Assembly: GCF_011045115.1 (NCBI RefSeq)
Contig: NZ_JAAKZG010000001.1
Coordinates: forward strand, 248,001 to 312,000
Length of the DNA stretch: 64,000 nt
Direction: 5' to 3'
Source: Mesorhizobium zhangyense
GTDB lineage: Bacteria; Pseudomonadota; Alphaproteobacteria; Rhizobiales; Rhizobiaceae
The position numbers were made by a program, and so were the translations under genes. This document shows, in pieces, positions 33,947 through 43,489 of the stretch. Under the pieces are notes generated by a model, which ran no database searches, was not told the DNA's origin, and saw nothing but the letters and a program-made list of their open reading frames with translations. Position 1 is the first letter of the stretch, and every line of letters begins with the position of its first letter.

Positions 33947-34444
33947 TCAGCCCGCGTGATCGTCGGAAATCGGCTTCTGGTAGGTGAAGCCCATGTCCCA
34001 GGGGAAGTAGATCCATGTGTCCTGCGACACCTCGGTGACGAAGGTGTCGACCAGCGGCCGGCCCTTGGGCTTGGCGTACACAGTAGCGAAATGCGCCTTC
34101 GGCATCATCGCCCGCACGATCGCAGCCGTCTTCCCGGTGTCGGTGAGGTCGTCGACGATGAGCACGCCTTCGCCGTCATTTTCGAGCAGGGAAGGGGTGA
34201 TTTCCTTCAGGACCTGCAACTGACCTTGTGACGTGTAATCGTGGTAGGAGGCGACGCAGACGGTCTCGATCATGCGGATGCCGAGTTCGCGCGAGATGAT
34301 GGCAGCTGGAACCAGCCCGCCGCGCGTAATGCAGACGATGGCCTTCCACTGTCCGTTGACGCCGGCAAGCCGCCAGGCCAGCGCACGGGCGTCACGATGG
34401 AACTGGTCCCAGGCAACGGGAAAGGCTTTTTCGGGAAGGGACAT
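33947..34444 (-). CDS. gpt: Xanthine phosphoribosyltransferase
   Basis: A 165-aa type I phosphoribosyltransferase. The PRPP loop is [20 protein letters not shown] at about residues 93-112; [19 protein letters not shown] is the N-terminal loop, and [11 protein letters not shown] near the C-terminus is the purine-binding segment characteristic of Gpt. It salvages xanthine (and guanine) to the nucleotide using PRPP in the cytoplasm. CGGAG lies 9 nt before the ATG. Neighbours give no operon partner. Confidence 0.92.
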   Translation of the reverse strand: MSLPEKAFPVAWDQFHRDARALAWRLAGVNGQWKAIVCITRGGLVPAAIISRELGIRMIETVCVASYHDYTSQGQLQVLKEITPSLLENDGEGVLIVDDLTDTGKTAAIVRAMMPKAHFATVYAKPKGRPLVDTFVTEVSQDTWIYFPWDMGFTYQKPISDDHAG

Positions 34445-34650
34445 TGCGCGGCACTCCGATGGCGCGTCGCAACGCGCGAAAACTCAGGGAATGCGGGCGC
34501 AATTAGCCGGAAAGACCGGCGTTTGGCAAGCCTCTCGCAGTGACTAGCCCTATTGATTTTCGCATCCGGCGCCAGACGCGATTGTATGCCGGTCAAAGTT
34601 ATGGTCATTGCGGGCGGCACGAAAAATCTGCGCAAGAATGAAGGGCTCAC

Positions 34651-35271
34651 ATGCTGAAGATCTGGGGTCGTGGAAACTCCACCAATGTCAAGAAGGTCCT
34701 GTGGTGTGCCGGGGAACTCGGCTTGCCTTTCGAGCATGTCAATGCCGGTGGCGCATTCGGCGTCGTCAATGATTCCGAATATCGCGCGATGAACCCCAAC
34801 GGGCTCGTTCCCTGCATAAAGGACGGAGACTTCGTGCTGTGGGAATCGAATGCGATCGTTCGCTATCTGGCTGCAAAGTATAGTAATGGCACGTTTTTTC
34901 CGACGGACCCAACCGTTCGCGCCGATGCCGACAAGTGGATGGATTGGGCGACGTCGTCCATCGCTGCTCCTTTCCGCGATGTGTTCTGGAATGTCGTGCG
35001 CCTGCCCGCTGACCAGCGCAACGATGCGGCGTTCAGGAAAGGTTTAGAGGATTGCACGCGGCTGCTGTCGATCGCCGACAAGGCCCTTGCCGGGCAGCCG
35101 TTTCTTTCAGGCGCTCAATTCGGCATGGGCGACATACCGCTGGGATGCTTTGCTTATTCCTGGTTTGGTATGCCGATCGAAAGGCCAGCCTTGCCCTACC
35201 TGAAGGCCTGGTATGACCGGCTCGCCGCGCGGCCGGCCTATCAGACGGCGGTGATGATACCGCTGACCTGA
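34651..35271 (+). CDS. Glutathione S-transferase family protein
   Basis: A 206-aa GST. The N-terminal thioredoxin-like domain has GRGNSTNVKKVLWCAGELGL with the catalytic Ser position, NPNGLVPCIKDGDFVLWESNAIVRYLAAKY (split here: cis-Pro loop and Glu-Ser glutathione contact). The C-terminal all-alpha domain has FLSGAQFGMGDIPLGC with the N-cap box. It probably conjugates or reduces small electrophiles. GGG about 8 nt before the ATG is a weak ribosome binding site. It stands alone between divergent and convergent neighbours. Confidence 0.9.
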   Translation: MLKIWGRGNSTNVKKVLWCAGELGLPFEHVNAGGAFGVVNDSEYRAMNPNGLVPCIKDGDFVLWESNAIVRYLAAKYSNGTFFPTDPTVRADADKWMDWATSSIAAPFRDVFWNVVRLPADQRNDAAFRKGLEDCTRLLSIADKALAGQPFLSGAQFGMGDIPLGCFAYSWFGMPIERPALPYLKAWYDRLAARPAYQTAVMIPLT

Positions 35272-35304
35272 GGTCCAATTCTCCTGCGCTGCGACCGCGG
35301 TGCC

Positions 35305-36144
35305 TTATCGCGACATGAATGTCGCCACCGGCATCGACTGCAGCACCGTTCGGGTGACGCCGCCGAAAAGCAATTGCCGCAGCCAGGAATGGCTGTAGGC
35401 GCCGAGCACCAGAAGGTCGGCGCCCGTCGCGGCGACACGTTCCTGAAGGATATCGTCGACAGAGCGGCGTTTCGATTCCTCGGAGGCGACCGTCACATTT
35501 GCGCCGTGGCGGGCAAGGGCTGCCGCGATTTCGGCGCCGGAGGCGTCGGCGTCTTCCTCCGCATCTTCAGGCGGATCGATGACGAAGACTTCCGTGTGCT
35601 TGGCTTCCAGGATCAGCGGAAGTGCATCGAAGGCAGCGCGTGCGGCCTCGCGGCTGCCGTTCCAGGCGATGATGATGCGGCCATAGTTGCTCTGGGCCGG
35701 TCCGTCATGCGGAACGACCAGCACCGGGCGCCCGGACTCGTAGAGAAGTGCGTCGACATCGGCGGTGGCGGTCGAATCCGCGTGCGGGTCGCGCTGGGCG
35801 GCGATGACGAGATCGGCGCAGCGCGCGCTGGAAATGCCGCAATGGGCGCTGTCGCCGGAAAAGCTCTCAAGGCTGCGCCACTCGAAGGACTGGCCGGATT
35901 CGGTCACGCGGCTTCGAAACAGCGCTTCGAGCAGGTCGGCGCGTTCCTTGTTGACCTCGGCAGTCGCCTGCAGAAACTCGGTGTCGGGAAAGCCGACCGC
36001 CGACGTGTAGGCGACCGGCAGCGCTTCGGCATGCACGCCGATCACATGGCTCTCGAAGCGGGCGGCAAAGGGGATCGCGCAGTCAAGGACGCGCTCGGCG
36101 TCGTCCTTGCTCTGGATAATGGCAACGATCGTCTTGAACGGCAT
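35305..36144 (-). CDS. Tandem-domain universal stress protein
   Basis: A 279-aa protein made of two Usp domains (about 1-140 and 150-279). The second contains GADLLVLGAYSHSWLRQLLF then GGVTRTVL; in the usual ATP-binding motif Gly-x2-Gly-x9-Gly the second Gly is replaced by Ser (AYSHS). Nucleotide binding may therefore be altered. Usp proteins help cells survive stress and growth arrest. AAGGAGG 6 nt before the ATG at 36144 fixes the start, since upstream in-frame sequence overlaps the neighbouring gene's 3' region without family features. Confidence 0.88.
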   Translation of the reverse strand: MPFKTIVAIIQSKDDAERVLDCAIPFAARFESHVIGVHAEALPVAYTSAVGFPDTEFLQATAEVNKERADLLEALFRSRVTESGQSFEWRSLESFSGDSAHCGISSARCADLVIAAQRDPHADSTATADVDALLYESGRPVLVVPHDGPAQSNYGRIIIAWNGSREAARAAFDALPLILEAKHTEVFVIDPPEDAEEDADASGAEIAAALARHGANVTVASEESKRRSVDDILQERVAATGADLLVLGAYSHSWLRQLLFGGVTRTVLQSMPVATFMSR

Positions 36145-36281
36145 GGAAGCCTCCTTGATGCGACGTATGAACATCCCAGAAGGAAACTCTATCACGGCCT
36201 TCGCGGTTCCGCACGGCGAGCAATATTGGCGCGCAAGCGCGTTGACATTCAGGTGATCGGGCCCGCGCAGCGCGTTGGCGC

Positions 36282-37040
36282 TCAGGCAGGCCTGGCGGCT
36301 TTTGCAGCTTCGGCGAGGCCGGCAACCATCGAGGCGACTTCGGCCCGCGCTGCCTCCAGCGCTTTGGGCGAGCGGGCACGGACGACGAGATCGGTGCGGA
36401 AGGTGCCATCGAGATATTTCGGGTAGGAGCCGATGATCGTGTCGGGATGGCGCTTCTGGATTTCTCCAAGGGGACCGCCGATCGTGCCTTCGCCGAAGGG
36501 GCACTCGATGGTGACTGAAATGAGCTTCGTGCCGGTCTTCAGCGTCGGCACGACATTGTCGAGCATGGCCTGGAAAATGGATGGCACGCCGGCCATGACA
36601 TGGACATTGCCGATGCGGAAACCTGGCGCCAGCGAAACCGGATTGGCTATATGGTCAGCGCCGCGCGGCATGCGCGCCATGCGCTTTCGCGCTTCGGTGA
36701 ATTCCATGCTGCGGCTGGCGTAGTTGGCCTCCATCATCGCATAGGCCTTGGGATCATATTCGCAGGGGACACCGAAGGCTTTCGAGATGGAATCGGCGGT
36801 GATGTCGTCATGCGTCGGGCCGATGCCGCCGGTGGTGAAGACGTAGGTGTATTTTGCCCTGAGCGCGTTCACGGCTGCAACGATCTCGTCTTCCTCGTCG
36901 GGGACGATGCGCACTTCCTTCAGGTCGATGCCGATCGCCGTCATGATGTCGGCGAGGTGGCCGATATTCTTGTCCTTGGTCCGGCCCGAAAGGATTTCGT
37001 CGCCGATGACGATCATGGCGGCAGTGACGATATCGGTCAT
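36282..37040 (-). CDS. CinA/MoaB-like molybdopterin-binding domain protein
   Basis: A 252-aa protein consisting of the MoCF-biosynthesis/CinA N-terminal domain only: IGDEILSGRTKDKNIGHLAD at the start, FTTGGIGPTHDDITADSISK, and AGFRIGNVHVMAGVPSIF-like segment later. CinA proper is about 400 aa with a C-terminal NMN deamidase domain; this short form is common in alphaproteobacteria and its function is unsettled (molybdopterin binding or ADP-ribose pyrophosphatase). GGAG 6 nt before the ATG at 37040 supports the start. Confidence 0.88.
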   Translation of the reverse strand: MTDIVTAAMIVIGDEILSGRTKDKNIGHLADIMTAIGIDLKEVRIVPDEEDEIVAAVNALRAKYTYVFTTGGIGPTHDDITADSISKAFGVPCEYDPKAYAMMEANYASRSMEFTEARKRMARMPRGADHIANPVSLAPGFRIGNVHVMAGVPSIFQAMLDNVVPTLKTGTKLISVTIECPFGEGTIGGPLGEIQKRHPDTIIGSYPKYLDGTFRTDLVVRARSPKALEAARAEVASMVAGLAEAAKAARPA

Positions 37041-37227
37041 GGGAGACTCCGGAAGAAATGACTTTGGTGAGATAGCCCGGCAAGGCACTTCGGGCAATGG
37101 TGCTCAGATTGTGAACGATCTGTCGGCAACTTAGGCGTTTCCACTGAACGATGCTGGCCCTAAATGTTTTCTGCACGGCGACCCAAGCGTCGCTTCATAG
37201 CGATTTCACCTGCAAGGAGACATGAGA

Positions 37228-37827
37228 ATGGCGAAGGTATTGGTGCTTTATTATTCGAGCTGGGGTCACACCGAGCAAATGGCGAAGTCCGCCGCGGAAG
37301 GCGCCCGCGAGGCCGGCGCCGAAGTGACGATCAAGCGCGTTCCCGAACTGGTGCCGGAAGCAGTGGCAAAGGCGGCCTATTACAAGCTCGACCAGGAAGC
37401 GCCGATCGCCGAGCCGCTCGAACTGGAAAATTACGACGCCATCATCATCGCGACCTCGACCCGTTACGGCATGATGGCCTCGCAGATGAAGAATTTCCTC
37501 GACCAGACCGGTCCGCTCTGGGCCAAGGGCGCACTGGTCAACAAGGTCGGCTCGGCCATGGTTTCGACCGCCACCCAGCATGGTGGAGCTGAGCTGGCTC
37601 TGATCTCGACCCAGTGGCAGATGCAGCACCACGGCATGATCATCGTGCCGCTGTCCTATGCCTATCAGGGCCAGATGGGCAACGATGTCGTGCGCGGCGG
37701 CGCGCCTTACGGCATGACCACCACCTCGGACAGCGACGGTTCGCGCCAGCCTTCGGCACAGGAACTGGAAGGCGCGAAGTTCCAGGGCAAGCGGGTGGCT
37801 GAGATTGCCACGAAGCTCCACGGTTGA
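37228..37827 (+). CDS. wrbA: NAD(P)H:quinone oxidoreductase WrbA
   Basis: A 199-aa flavodoxin-like quinone reductase. FMN loop [20 protein letters not shown], then [36 protein letters not shown] and [20 protein letters not shown] match WrbA throughout. It reduces quinones by two electrons and limits oxidative stress. The ATG at 37228 is preferred to that at 37222, since AAGGAG lies 8 nt before it and only 2 nt before the other. A strong terminator follows. Confidence 0.95.
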   Translation: MAKVLVLYYSSWGHTEQMAKSAAEGAREAGAEVTIKRVPELVPEAVAKAAYYKLDQEAPIAEPLELENYDAIIIATSTRYGMMASQMKNFLDQTGPLWAKGALVNKVGSAMVSTATQHGGAELALISTQWQMQHHGMIIVPLSYAYQGQMGNDVVRGGAPYGMTTTSDSDGSRQPSAQELEGAKFQGKRVAEIATKLHG

Positions 37828-37853
37828 TTTTTCTCAACAGTTGAAATGATTTG

Positions 37854-37884
37854 CGGGCGGTTCCTCACGGAGCCGCCCGTTTTT
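37854..37884 (+). terminator. Rho-independent terminator after wrbA
   Basis: An 11-bp stem with one G-U pair, CGGGCGGTTCC (37854-37864) and GGAGCCGCCCG (37869-37879), a 4-nt loop and TTTTT immediately after, 27 bp past the stop. Confidence 0.85.
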
Positions 37885-37973
37885 CGTTTGCGGGCTTCAA
37901 TGGAACGGCGATGCCTTGTTGTGGCTTGAAAGACGGATAGACTTGAGCCCGACATTCTCGGTTCGGGGCTTTC

Positions 37974-38939
37974 ATGACGCTTTCCACGATTCTGCTGTGG
38001 TTTCTCGCGGCACTGTTTCTGGCCGCCATCTTCGTGGCCGGCTATTTTGTCCTCGTTACCCGAAGGATCGCTGCCGAAGCGGAGCGCAGAGTGCCGCCTG
38101 CCGGCAAATTCATCGATGTCGATGGAAATCGCATCCACTACGTCGATGAAGGCGAGGGGCGGCCGATCGTCTTCGTCCATGGCCTTGGCGCGCAGCTTCT
38201 CCAGTTCCGCCATCCGCTGTTCGACAGGCTCGACGGTTTTCGGCTGATCGCACTCGACCGGCCGGGTTCCGGCTATTCGTCACGAGCCGCAGGTGCGACA
38301 GGACGCCTGACCGAGCAGGCGCTGATGCTCCGGCATTTCATCGAAAAGCTCGGGCTGGAAAAGCCGCTGATCGTCGGTCACTCGCTCGGCGGGGCGATCA
38401 CGCTCGCGCTGGCGCTCGATCATCCCGATACGATCTCGGGCATCGCGCTGATGTCGCCGCTGACCCATCTGTCGGAGGCTCCGCCCGAATTCCAGGGCCT
38501 GCTCATCAGATCGCCGCTGAAGCGCTGGCTGCTCGCCAACACGGTGGCCGTGCCGATGGCGATGAAATATGCGCAGCAGACGCTGAACCTTATCTTCGGG
38601 CCGCAAGCCGTTCCTGGTGATTACATCGTCAAGGGCGGCGGCATGTTGGGCCTACGGCCGAGCCACATCTATGCAACGTCGACGGACTTCGTGGTGATCG
38701 AACAGGATCTCGGACGGCTGCAAGCCCGATATGGCGAGATAAGGCTGCCCGCCGGCCTGCTTTTCGGGACCGGCGACCGGGTTCTGGATTACAGGATTCA
38801 GGGGCTGCCGATGCAAGGCAAAATCCCCGGTCTCGAAATCGAGCTTCTAGATGGCATCGGCCATATGCCGCAATTCACCGCCACGACCGAAGCCGTGGCG
38901 TTCATTCGCAAGATGGCGGACAGGGCGTTCGCGAGCTGA
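37974..38939 (+). CDS. Membrane-anchored alpha/beta hydrolase
   Basis: A 321-aa protein with one N-terminal membrane helix (TILLWFLAALFLAAIFVAGYFV) and an alpha/beta hydrolase domain: oxyanion VFVHGLGAQLLQF, DRPGSGYSS, nucleophile GHSLGGAI, acid near FGTGDRVLD and His in DGIGHMPQF. The helix probably tethers the enzyme to the inner membrane. Substrate unknown. It converges on the old yellow enzyme gene with a 3-bp gap. The start is the ATG at 37974; I see no strong ribosome binding site. Confidence 0.87.
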   Translation: MTLSTILLWFLAALFLAAIFVAGYFVLVTRRIAAEAERRVPPAGKFIDVDGNRIHYVDEGEGRPIVFVHGLGAQLLQFRHPLFDRLDGFRLIALDRPGSGYSSRAAGATGRLTEQALMLRHFIEKLGLEKPLIVGHSLGGAITLALALDHPDTISGIALMSPLTHLSEAPPEFQGLLIRSPLKRWLLANTVAVPMAMKYAQQTLNLIFGPQAVPGDYIVKGGGMLGLRPSHIYATSTDFVVIEQDLGRLQARYGEIRLPAGLLFGTGDRVLDYRIQGLPMQGKIPGLEIELLDGIGHMPQFTATTEAVAFIRKMADRAFAS

Positions 38940-38942
38940 CGT

Positions 38943-40046
38943 TTACTCGGCAGCCTGCGTCCAGTGCCGCATGAAGGGCTCGCCGCGAGCAAGCTGCGGG
39001 GCGGGATGGAATTCATGCCCGAGCGTGGCTGCAGCCCGCCATGGCCAGCGCGGATCGGCAATCAGCGCGCGTGCCACCGCCACCATATCGGCCTTGTCCT
39101 CGGTGATGATCGCCTCCGCCTGCCGGGGCATGTCGATCAGGCCGACGGCGCGGGTCGGAATGCCGGCGCCATCGCGGATGGCGGTTGCCAGATGGACCTG
39201 ATAGCCGGGACCGGTCGGGATTTTCTGCAGCGGTGAGTTGCCGCCGCTGGAGCAGCAGATATAGGCCGCACCGGCAGCCTTGTAGGCCTTGGCGACCTCG
39301 ATGGCGTCGGGCACGTCGAAGCCGCCCTCGACCCAGTCGGTTACCGACATGCGCGCGCCGACCATCAGGCCGGGTGCTGCCGCAACCACCGCTTTCACGA
39401 CCTCGACAGGGAAACGCATGCGGTTTTCCGGCGAGCCGCCCCATTTGTCGGTGCGCTTGTTGGACAGCGGCGACAGGAATTGATGCAGCAGATAGCCATG
39501 GGCGGAATGGAGTTCGATGAAGTCGAAGCCGGCGCGCGCGGTGCGCTTTGCCGCCTCGGCGAAAGCCGAGATGATGCGCTCGATGCCCGCCTCGTCGAGC
39601 GCCTCGGGCACTTGCCAGCCTTTGTCGAAGGCGATCGCGGAAGCTGAGACGATCGGCCAGGGGTCTTCGTCGGGACCGAGTGCGGTGCCGCCATCCCAGG
39701 GCAGGCGGTTCGACGCCTTGCGGCCGGCATGGGCCAGCTGGACGCCGAATTTGGTGCCGGGCGTGGCGACGCGGCGGGCCGCATCCAGCGTGCGCCGGGC
39801 AGCCGCTTCATTGTGGTCGGAATAGAGACCGAGACAGCCATGGGTGATGCGGCCGCGCCGCTCGACGTCGGTCATCTCGACGGTGACCATGCCGGCGCCC
39901 GACATGGCAAGGTTCATCCAATGCTGGAGATGCCAGTCGGTGGCCGAGCCGTCGTCGGCGGAATACTGGCACATCGGTGCGACCGCAATGCGGTTGGGGA
40001 ATTCGAGATTGCCGAGCGTGATGGGGGAAAACAGATGCTTGGTCAT
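38943..40046 (-). CDS. Old yellow enzyme-type NADH:flavin oxidoreductase (YqjM-like)
   Basis: A 367-aa FMN-dependent TIM-barrel ene-reductase. LFSPITLGNLEFPNRIAVAP opens it, MCQYSADDG holds the Cys-x-Tyr typical of the YqjM subgroup, VQLAHAGRKAS and IELHSAHGYLLHQFLSPLSN the substrate His pair, and NRMRFPVEVV the FMN region. It reduces activated C=C bonds using NAD(P)H; the physiological substrate is unknown. GGAG 6 nt before the ATG at 40046 supports the start. Confidence 0.92.
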   Translation of the reverse strand: MTKHLFSPITLGNLEFPNRIAVAPMCQYSADDGSATDWHLQHWMNLAMSGAGMVTVEMTDVERRGRITHGCLGLYSDHNEAAARRTLDAARRVATPGTKFGVQLAHAGRKASNRLPWDGGTALGPDEDPWPIVSASAIAFDKGWQVPEALDEAGIERIISAFAEAAKRTARAGFDFIELHSAHGYLLHQFLSPLSNKRTDKWGGSPENRMRFPVEVVKAVVAAAPGLMVGARMSVTDWVEGGFDVPDAIEVAKAYKAAGAAYICCSSGGNSPLQKIPTGPGYQVHLATAIRDGAGIPTRAVGLIDMPRQAEAIITEDKADMVAVARALIADPRWPWRAAATLGHEFHPAPQLARGEPFMRHWTQAAE

Positions 40047-40240
40047 GAAAACTCCAGCGTGGGTGTCGTCGTCATGTAGGAGAAGGGCTCGGCCCGCGCC
40101 ATACACGAGAGGGTGAAGCGGTTCGCCGCACAAGCTGGATGTTCGAGCCGGCGAAGGCAAGGGCTGCTGTACCAACAAAGGCGCGTTGCGGAGGTCGAGA
40201 TTTGCGGGTAGTGCCGATGCCCTGAATCAGGAGTTCCATC

Positions 40241-40813
40241 ATGGAAGATCGCATCCGCATCCGGTCCGAAGAAATTCTTTCGGACGATTGGGCGCTGCTC
40301 AAGAAGACGGTGTTCGACTATCAACGCCGTGATGGCGGCTGGGAAACGCAGATTCGCCAGACCTATGATCGCGGCGACGGAGCGGTGATCCTGCCTTTCG
40401 ACCCGGAGCGCGGAACCGTGCTTCTGGTGCAGCAGTTCCGGTTTCCGGCCTATGTTACCGGCCACAAGGAGCCGCTGATCGAGGCGTGCGCCGGTCTGCT
40501 CGACGCCGACGATCCGGAAACCTGCATCCGCAAGGAGGCGGAGGAGGAACTCGGCTACCGCCTGCGCGGCGTAAAACACCTGTTCACGCCCTATATGAGC
40601 CCCGGCAGCTTGACCGAGCGGCTGTCATTCTTCGTCGCTGACTACACGCCGGCCGATCGCATATCCGAAGGCGGCGGCGCTGCCGACGAGGGCGAGGATA
40701 TCGAGGTGCTGGAGATGACGCTCGATGACGCGGTTGCTGCCATTACCGACGGCCGCATCATTGATGCCAAGACGATCATCCTGCTTCAGCATTTGAAGCT
40801 GACGAGGGGATGA
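40241..40813 (+). CDS. nudK: Nudix hydrolase, GDP-mannose pyrophosphatase (NudK) type
   Basis: A 190-aa Nudix protein. The box IEACAGLLDADDPETCIRKE followed by AEEELGY, YDRGDGAVILPFDPERGTV, LVQQFRFPAYVTGH and LFTPYMSPGSLTERLSFFVA align well with NudK/GDP-mannose hydrolase, including the C-terminal GGGAADEGEDIEVLEM. It splits GDP-mannose to GMP and mannose 1-phosphate. AGGAG 7 nt before the ATG fixes the start. Confidence 0.88.
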   Translation: MEDRIRIRSEEILSDDWALLKKTVFDYQRRDGGWETQIRQTYDRGDGAVILPFDPERGTVLLVQQFRFPAYVTGHKEPLIEACAGLLDADDPETCIRKEAEEELGYRLRGVKHLFTPYMSPGSLTERLSFFVADYTPADRISEGGGAADEGEDIEVLEMTLDDAVAAITDGRIIDAKTIILLQHLKLTRG

Positions 40814-40902
40814 TATTCGGGTGCGGCCGCCGTTATTTGAATCTCGACACACCACAATGCGGGCTTGCAATCTTGTCCCGCTCCGTTACCAGTGACCGCG
40901 AA

Positions 40903-40988
40903 GCGGACGTGGCGAAATTGGTATACGCAACAGACTTAAAATCTGTCGACCTCTGGTCTTGCGGGTTCAAGTCCCGCCGTCCGCACCA
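40903..40988 (+). tRNA. tRNA-Leu (UAA), CCA encoded
   Basis: A class II tRNA. Acceptor GCGGACG (40903-40909) pairs with CGTCCGC (40978-40984), discriminator A at 40985, then CCA (40986-40988). The anticodon stem ACAGA/TCTGT encloses loop CTTAAAA with anticodon TAA at 40937-40939. The T arm is GCGGG TTCAAGT CCCGC, and the long variable arm (CGACCTCTGGTCTTG region) is that of Leu. Confidence 0.96.
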
Positions 40989-41006
40989 TCTCCCGACAAT
41001 CAAGCC

Positions 41007-41858
41007 CTACTTGGCATCGATGAAATCGAGCACGGATTTCGTATAGCCTGCAGGGTCCTGCAGCATGGCGAAATGGCTGGCATTGGGCAGGATGATCAGC
41101 TTTGCGCCGGGAATGACGGAGGCCATGTATTCGGTGTGCTCGCGCTTGATCGCCTCGTCATGGTCACCGGCGACGATTGCCGTCGGAATGGTGATCTTTT
41201 CCAGTTGCTCCTTGGTCCAGGACGGCTGGCTTTCCCACATATGGCTGATCTGGCCGACAAAGGCGTCATACTGGTCGGGCGTCCGGGACAAGCGTTTGTA
41301 GTCCTCGCCTGAGCGCTCGATATAGGCGGCAAAAGTCTTGTTGGTCAGCACGCCGGGGTCGACGCCGTCGGTGGTGACGTTGGCGGCCTGGGCATAGAGT
41401 TTTGTCAGCCGCTCGGGATGGTTCATGGCGATGTCGAGGCCGATGATGCCGCCGTCGCTCCAGCCGACGAGTGCCGTCTTCTGGATTTTCAGCTGGTCGA
41501 GCAGGGCCAGATAGTCGGACGCCATCAGGTCGTAGCCGAAGGGCTGGTCGTTGCGGGTCGAGCGGCCATGGCCGCGGCTGTCGGCGACGATCACCTTATG
41601 GGTCTTGGAGAGTTCCGCGACCTGGCTCGACCATATATCGGCATGGCCAAGCCCGCCATGGATCAGCAGCACCGGCTCGCCCTGGCCATAGATGGCATAA
41701 TACATCTCGATGCCGTTGACCTTGGCGTAGCCGCTTTCGTTGGCGGGCGGCATTGGCGCGGGCTGGGGCAGTGTCTGCCAGCGCTCCTCTGTTAGGGATG
41801 CGCCGGTGCCTGCGAGCGATAAAACCGCAAAGACCAGTGCAATCCAAAGGGCGCGCAT
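41007..41858 (-). CDS. Secreted alpha/beta hydrolase
   Basis: A 283-aa protein with a signal peptide (LWIALVFAVLSLAGTGAS). Hydrolase landmarks: LLIHGGLGHADIWSSQ, DSRGHGRST, nucleophile GWSDGGIIGL, acid AGDHDEA and His NASHFAML. The Asp after the nucleophile Ser (WSDGG) is seen in some meta-cleavage and chloroperoxidase-like hydrolases. Substrate unknown. GGAG 7 nt before the ATG at 41858 decides against the ATG four codons upstream. Confidence 0.86.
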   Translation of the reverse strand: MRALWIALVFAVLSLAGTGASLTEERWQTLPQPAPMPPANESGYAKVNGIEMYYAIYGQGEPVLLIHGGLGHADIWSSQVAELSKTHKVIVADSRGHGRSTRNDQPFGYDLMASDYLALLDQLKIQKTALVGWSDGGIIGLDIAMNHPERLTKLYAQAANVTTDGVDPGVLTNKTFAAYIERSGEDYKRLSRTPDQYDAFVGQISHMWESQPSWTKEQLEKITIPTAIVAGDHDEAIKREHTEYMASVIPGAKLIILPNASHFAMLQDPAGYTKSVLDFIDAK

Positions 41859-41968
41859 ATTCGTCTCCACTTGCTGCGAGTGGCGCTAAATCACTGCCTT
41901 TGCGCGAAAAAAGTCAATGGCGCACTTTGCTCGAAAGGATCGAGAATTGGGATGATTCACCTAGGGGA

Positions 41969-43480
41969 TCAGGCGTCCTCCTCGACGAACACTTCGTCGC
42001 GCTTCTTCCTGACGCTGGGCAGGAACACGACGGCCAGTACGGCGAGCGCAATTAGCAGCAGTATCGCGCTGATCGGCCTTGTCACGAAGGTGGTCGGATC
42101 GCCGCGCGACAGGATCATGGCGCGGCGCAGGTTTTCTTCCAGCAGTGGGCCGAGCACGAAGCCGAGCAGCAAGGGTGCCGGCTCGCAGCGCAGTTTGGTC
42201 AGGACGTAGCCAATGAAGCCGAAAAACGCGACGGAGTAGAGGTCGAAAACGTTGGAATTGACGCTGTAGACGCCGATTGCGCAGAACGCCATGATGATCG
42301 GGAACAGCACGTAATAGGGGATTGTCAGCAGCTTCACCCACAAGCCGATCAGGGGAAGGTTCAGAACGATCAGCATCAGGTTGCCGATCCACATCGAGGC
42401 GATGATGCCCCAGAACAGGGCCGGCTGCTCTGTCGCGACATTGGGGCCGGGGACGATGCCCTGGATGATCATCGCGCCGATCATCAGCGCCATCACCGGG
42501 TTGGCCGGAATGCCCAATGTCAGCATCGGGATGAAGGAGGTCTGCGCGCCGGCATTGTTGGCCGATTCCGGACCGGCGACGCCGGCAATGGCGCCCTTGC
42601 CGAATTGTTCCGGGTGCTTCGACACCCGCTTTTCGACCGTGTAGGAGGCAAAGGCGGCCAGAACCGCACCGCCGCCGGGCAGGATGCCGAGAAGCGAGCC
42701 GATGATGGTTCCGCGCACGATGGGTGCGGCCATTTCCTTGAAATCCTCGCGGGTCGGAAACAGGCCGCTCACCTTCTTGATGAGCACCGAGCGCTCGTGC
42801 TCGTTTTCGAGGTTTCGCAGGATTTCAGCGACGCCGAAAACGCCGACCGCCACCGCGACAAAGTTCAGCCCGTCGGCATATTCGCGGATGCCGAGCGTGA
42901 AGCGCGGCGTGCCGGAATAGATGTCGGTGCCGACGACGCCGAGCAGCAGGCCAAGCACGACCATCGCCAGCGCTTTGATGATCGAGCCGTGAGCGAGTGC
43001 GATCGACGAGACGAGGCCGACGACCATCAGCGAGAAATATTCGGCGGCGCCGAATTTCAGTGCGATTGCGGTGAGCGGCGGCGCAAAGATGGCGACGAGG
43101 AAGGTCGAGACCGTGCCGGCAAAGAACGAGCCGATGGCGGCAATGGCGAGCGCTGCACCCGCGCGGCCATTCTTGGCCATCTGGTAGCCGTCGATCGCGG
43201 TGACCGCCGAGGAGGACTCGCCCGGCATGTTGATGAGGATCGCGGTGGTCGAGCCGCCATACTGCGCGCCGTAATAGATGCCGGCGAGCATGATCAGCGA
43301 CGAGACGGGATCGCCGATCTGGAAGGTTATCGGCAACAGCATGGCGATTGTCGCCGTGGCGCCGATGCCAGGCAGCACGCCGATGAGCGTGCCGAGCAAC
43401 ACACCGATAAGGCAGAAGCCGAGGTTCCAGAGCGTTGATGCCGTGGCAAAACCGAGCGCGAGATTGTTGAGAAGGTCCAT
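41969..43480 (-). CDS. tctA: Tripartite tricarboxylate transporter, large membrane subunit TctA
   Basis: A 503-aa, about twelve-helix permease: IGVLPGIGATATIAMLLPIT, GIYYGAQYGGSTTAILINMP and GESSSAVTAIDGYQMAK near the N-terminus, plus a repeated half (LGILPGGGAVLAAFASYTVE). These are the TctA signatures. It works with TctB and a periplasmic TctC to import a carboxylate-like solute using an ion gradient. GGAG before the ATG at 43480 fixes the start. It is the last gene of a tctC-tctB-tctA operon. Confidence 0.93.
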   Translation of the reverse strand: MDLLNNLALGFATASTLWNLGFCLIGVLLGTLIGVLPGIGATATIAMLLPITFQIGDPVSSLIMLAGIYYGAQYGGSTTAILINMPGESSSAVTAIDGYQMAKNGRAGAALAIAAIGSFFAGTVSTFLVAIFAPPLTAIALKFGAAEYFSLMVVGLVSSIALAHGSIIKALAMVVLGLLLGVVGTDIYSGTPRFTLGIREYADGLNFVAVAVGVFGVAEILRNLENEHERSVLIKKVSGLFPTREDFKEMAAPIVRGTIIGSLLGILPGGGAVLAAFASYTVEKRVSKHPEQFGKGAIAGVAGPESANNAGAQTSFIPMLTLGIPANPVMALMIGAMIIQGIVPGPNVATEQPALFWGIIASMWIGNLMLIVLNLPLIGLWVKLLTIPYYVLFPIIMAFCAIGVYSVNSNVFDLYSVAFFGFIGYVLTKLRCEPAPLLLGFVLGPLLEENLRRAMILSRGDPTTFVTRPISAILLLIALAVLAVVFLPSVRKKRDEVFVEEDA

Positions 43481-43489
43481 CACGCGCTC

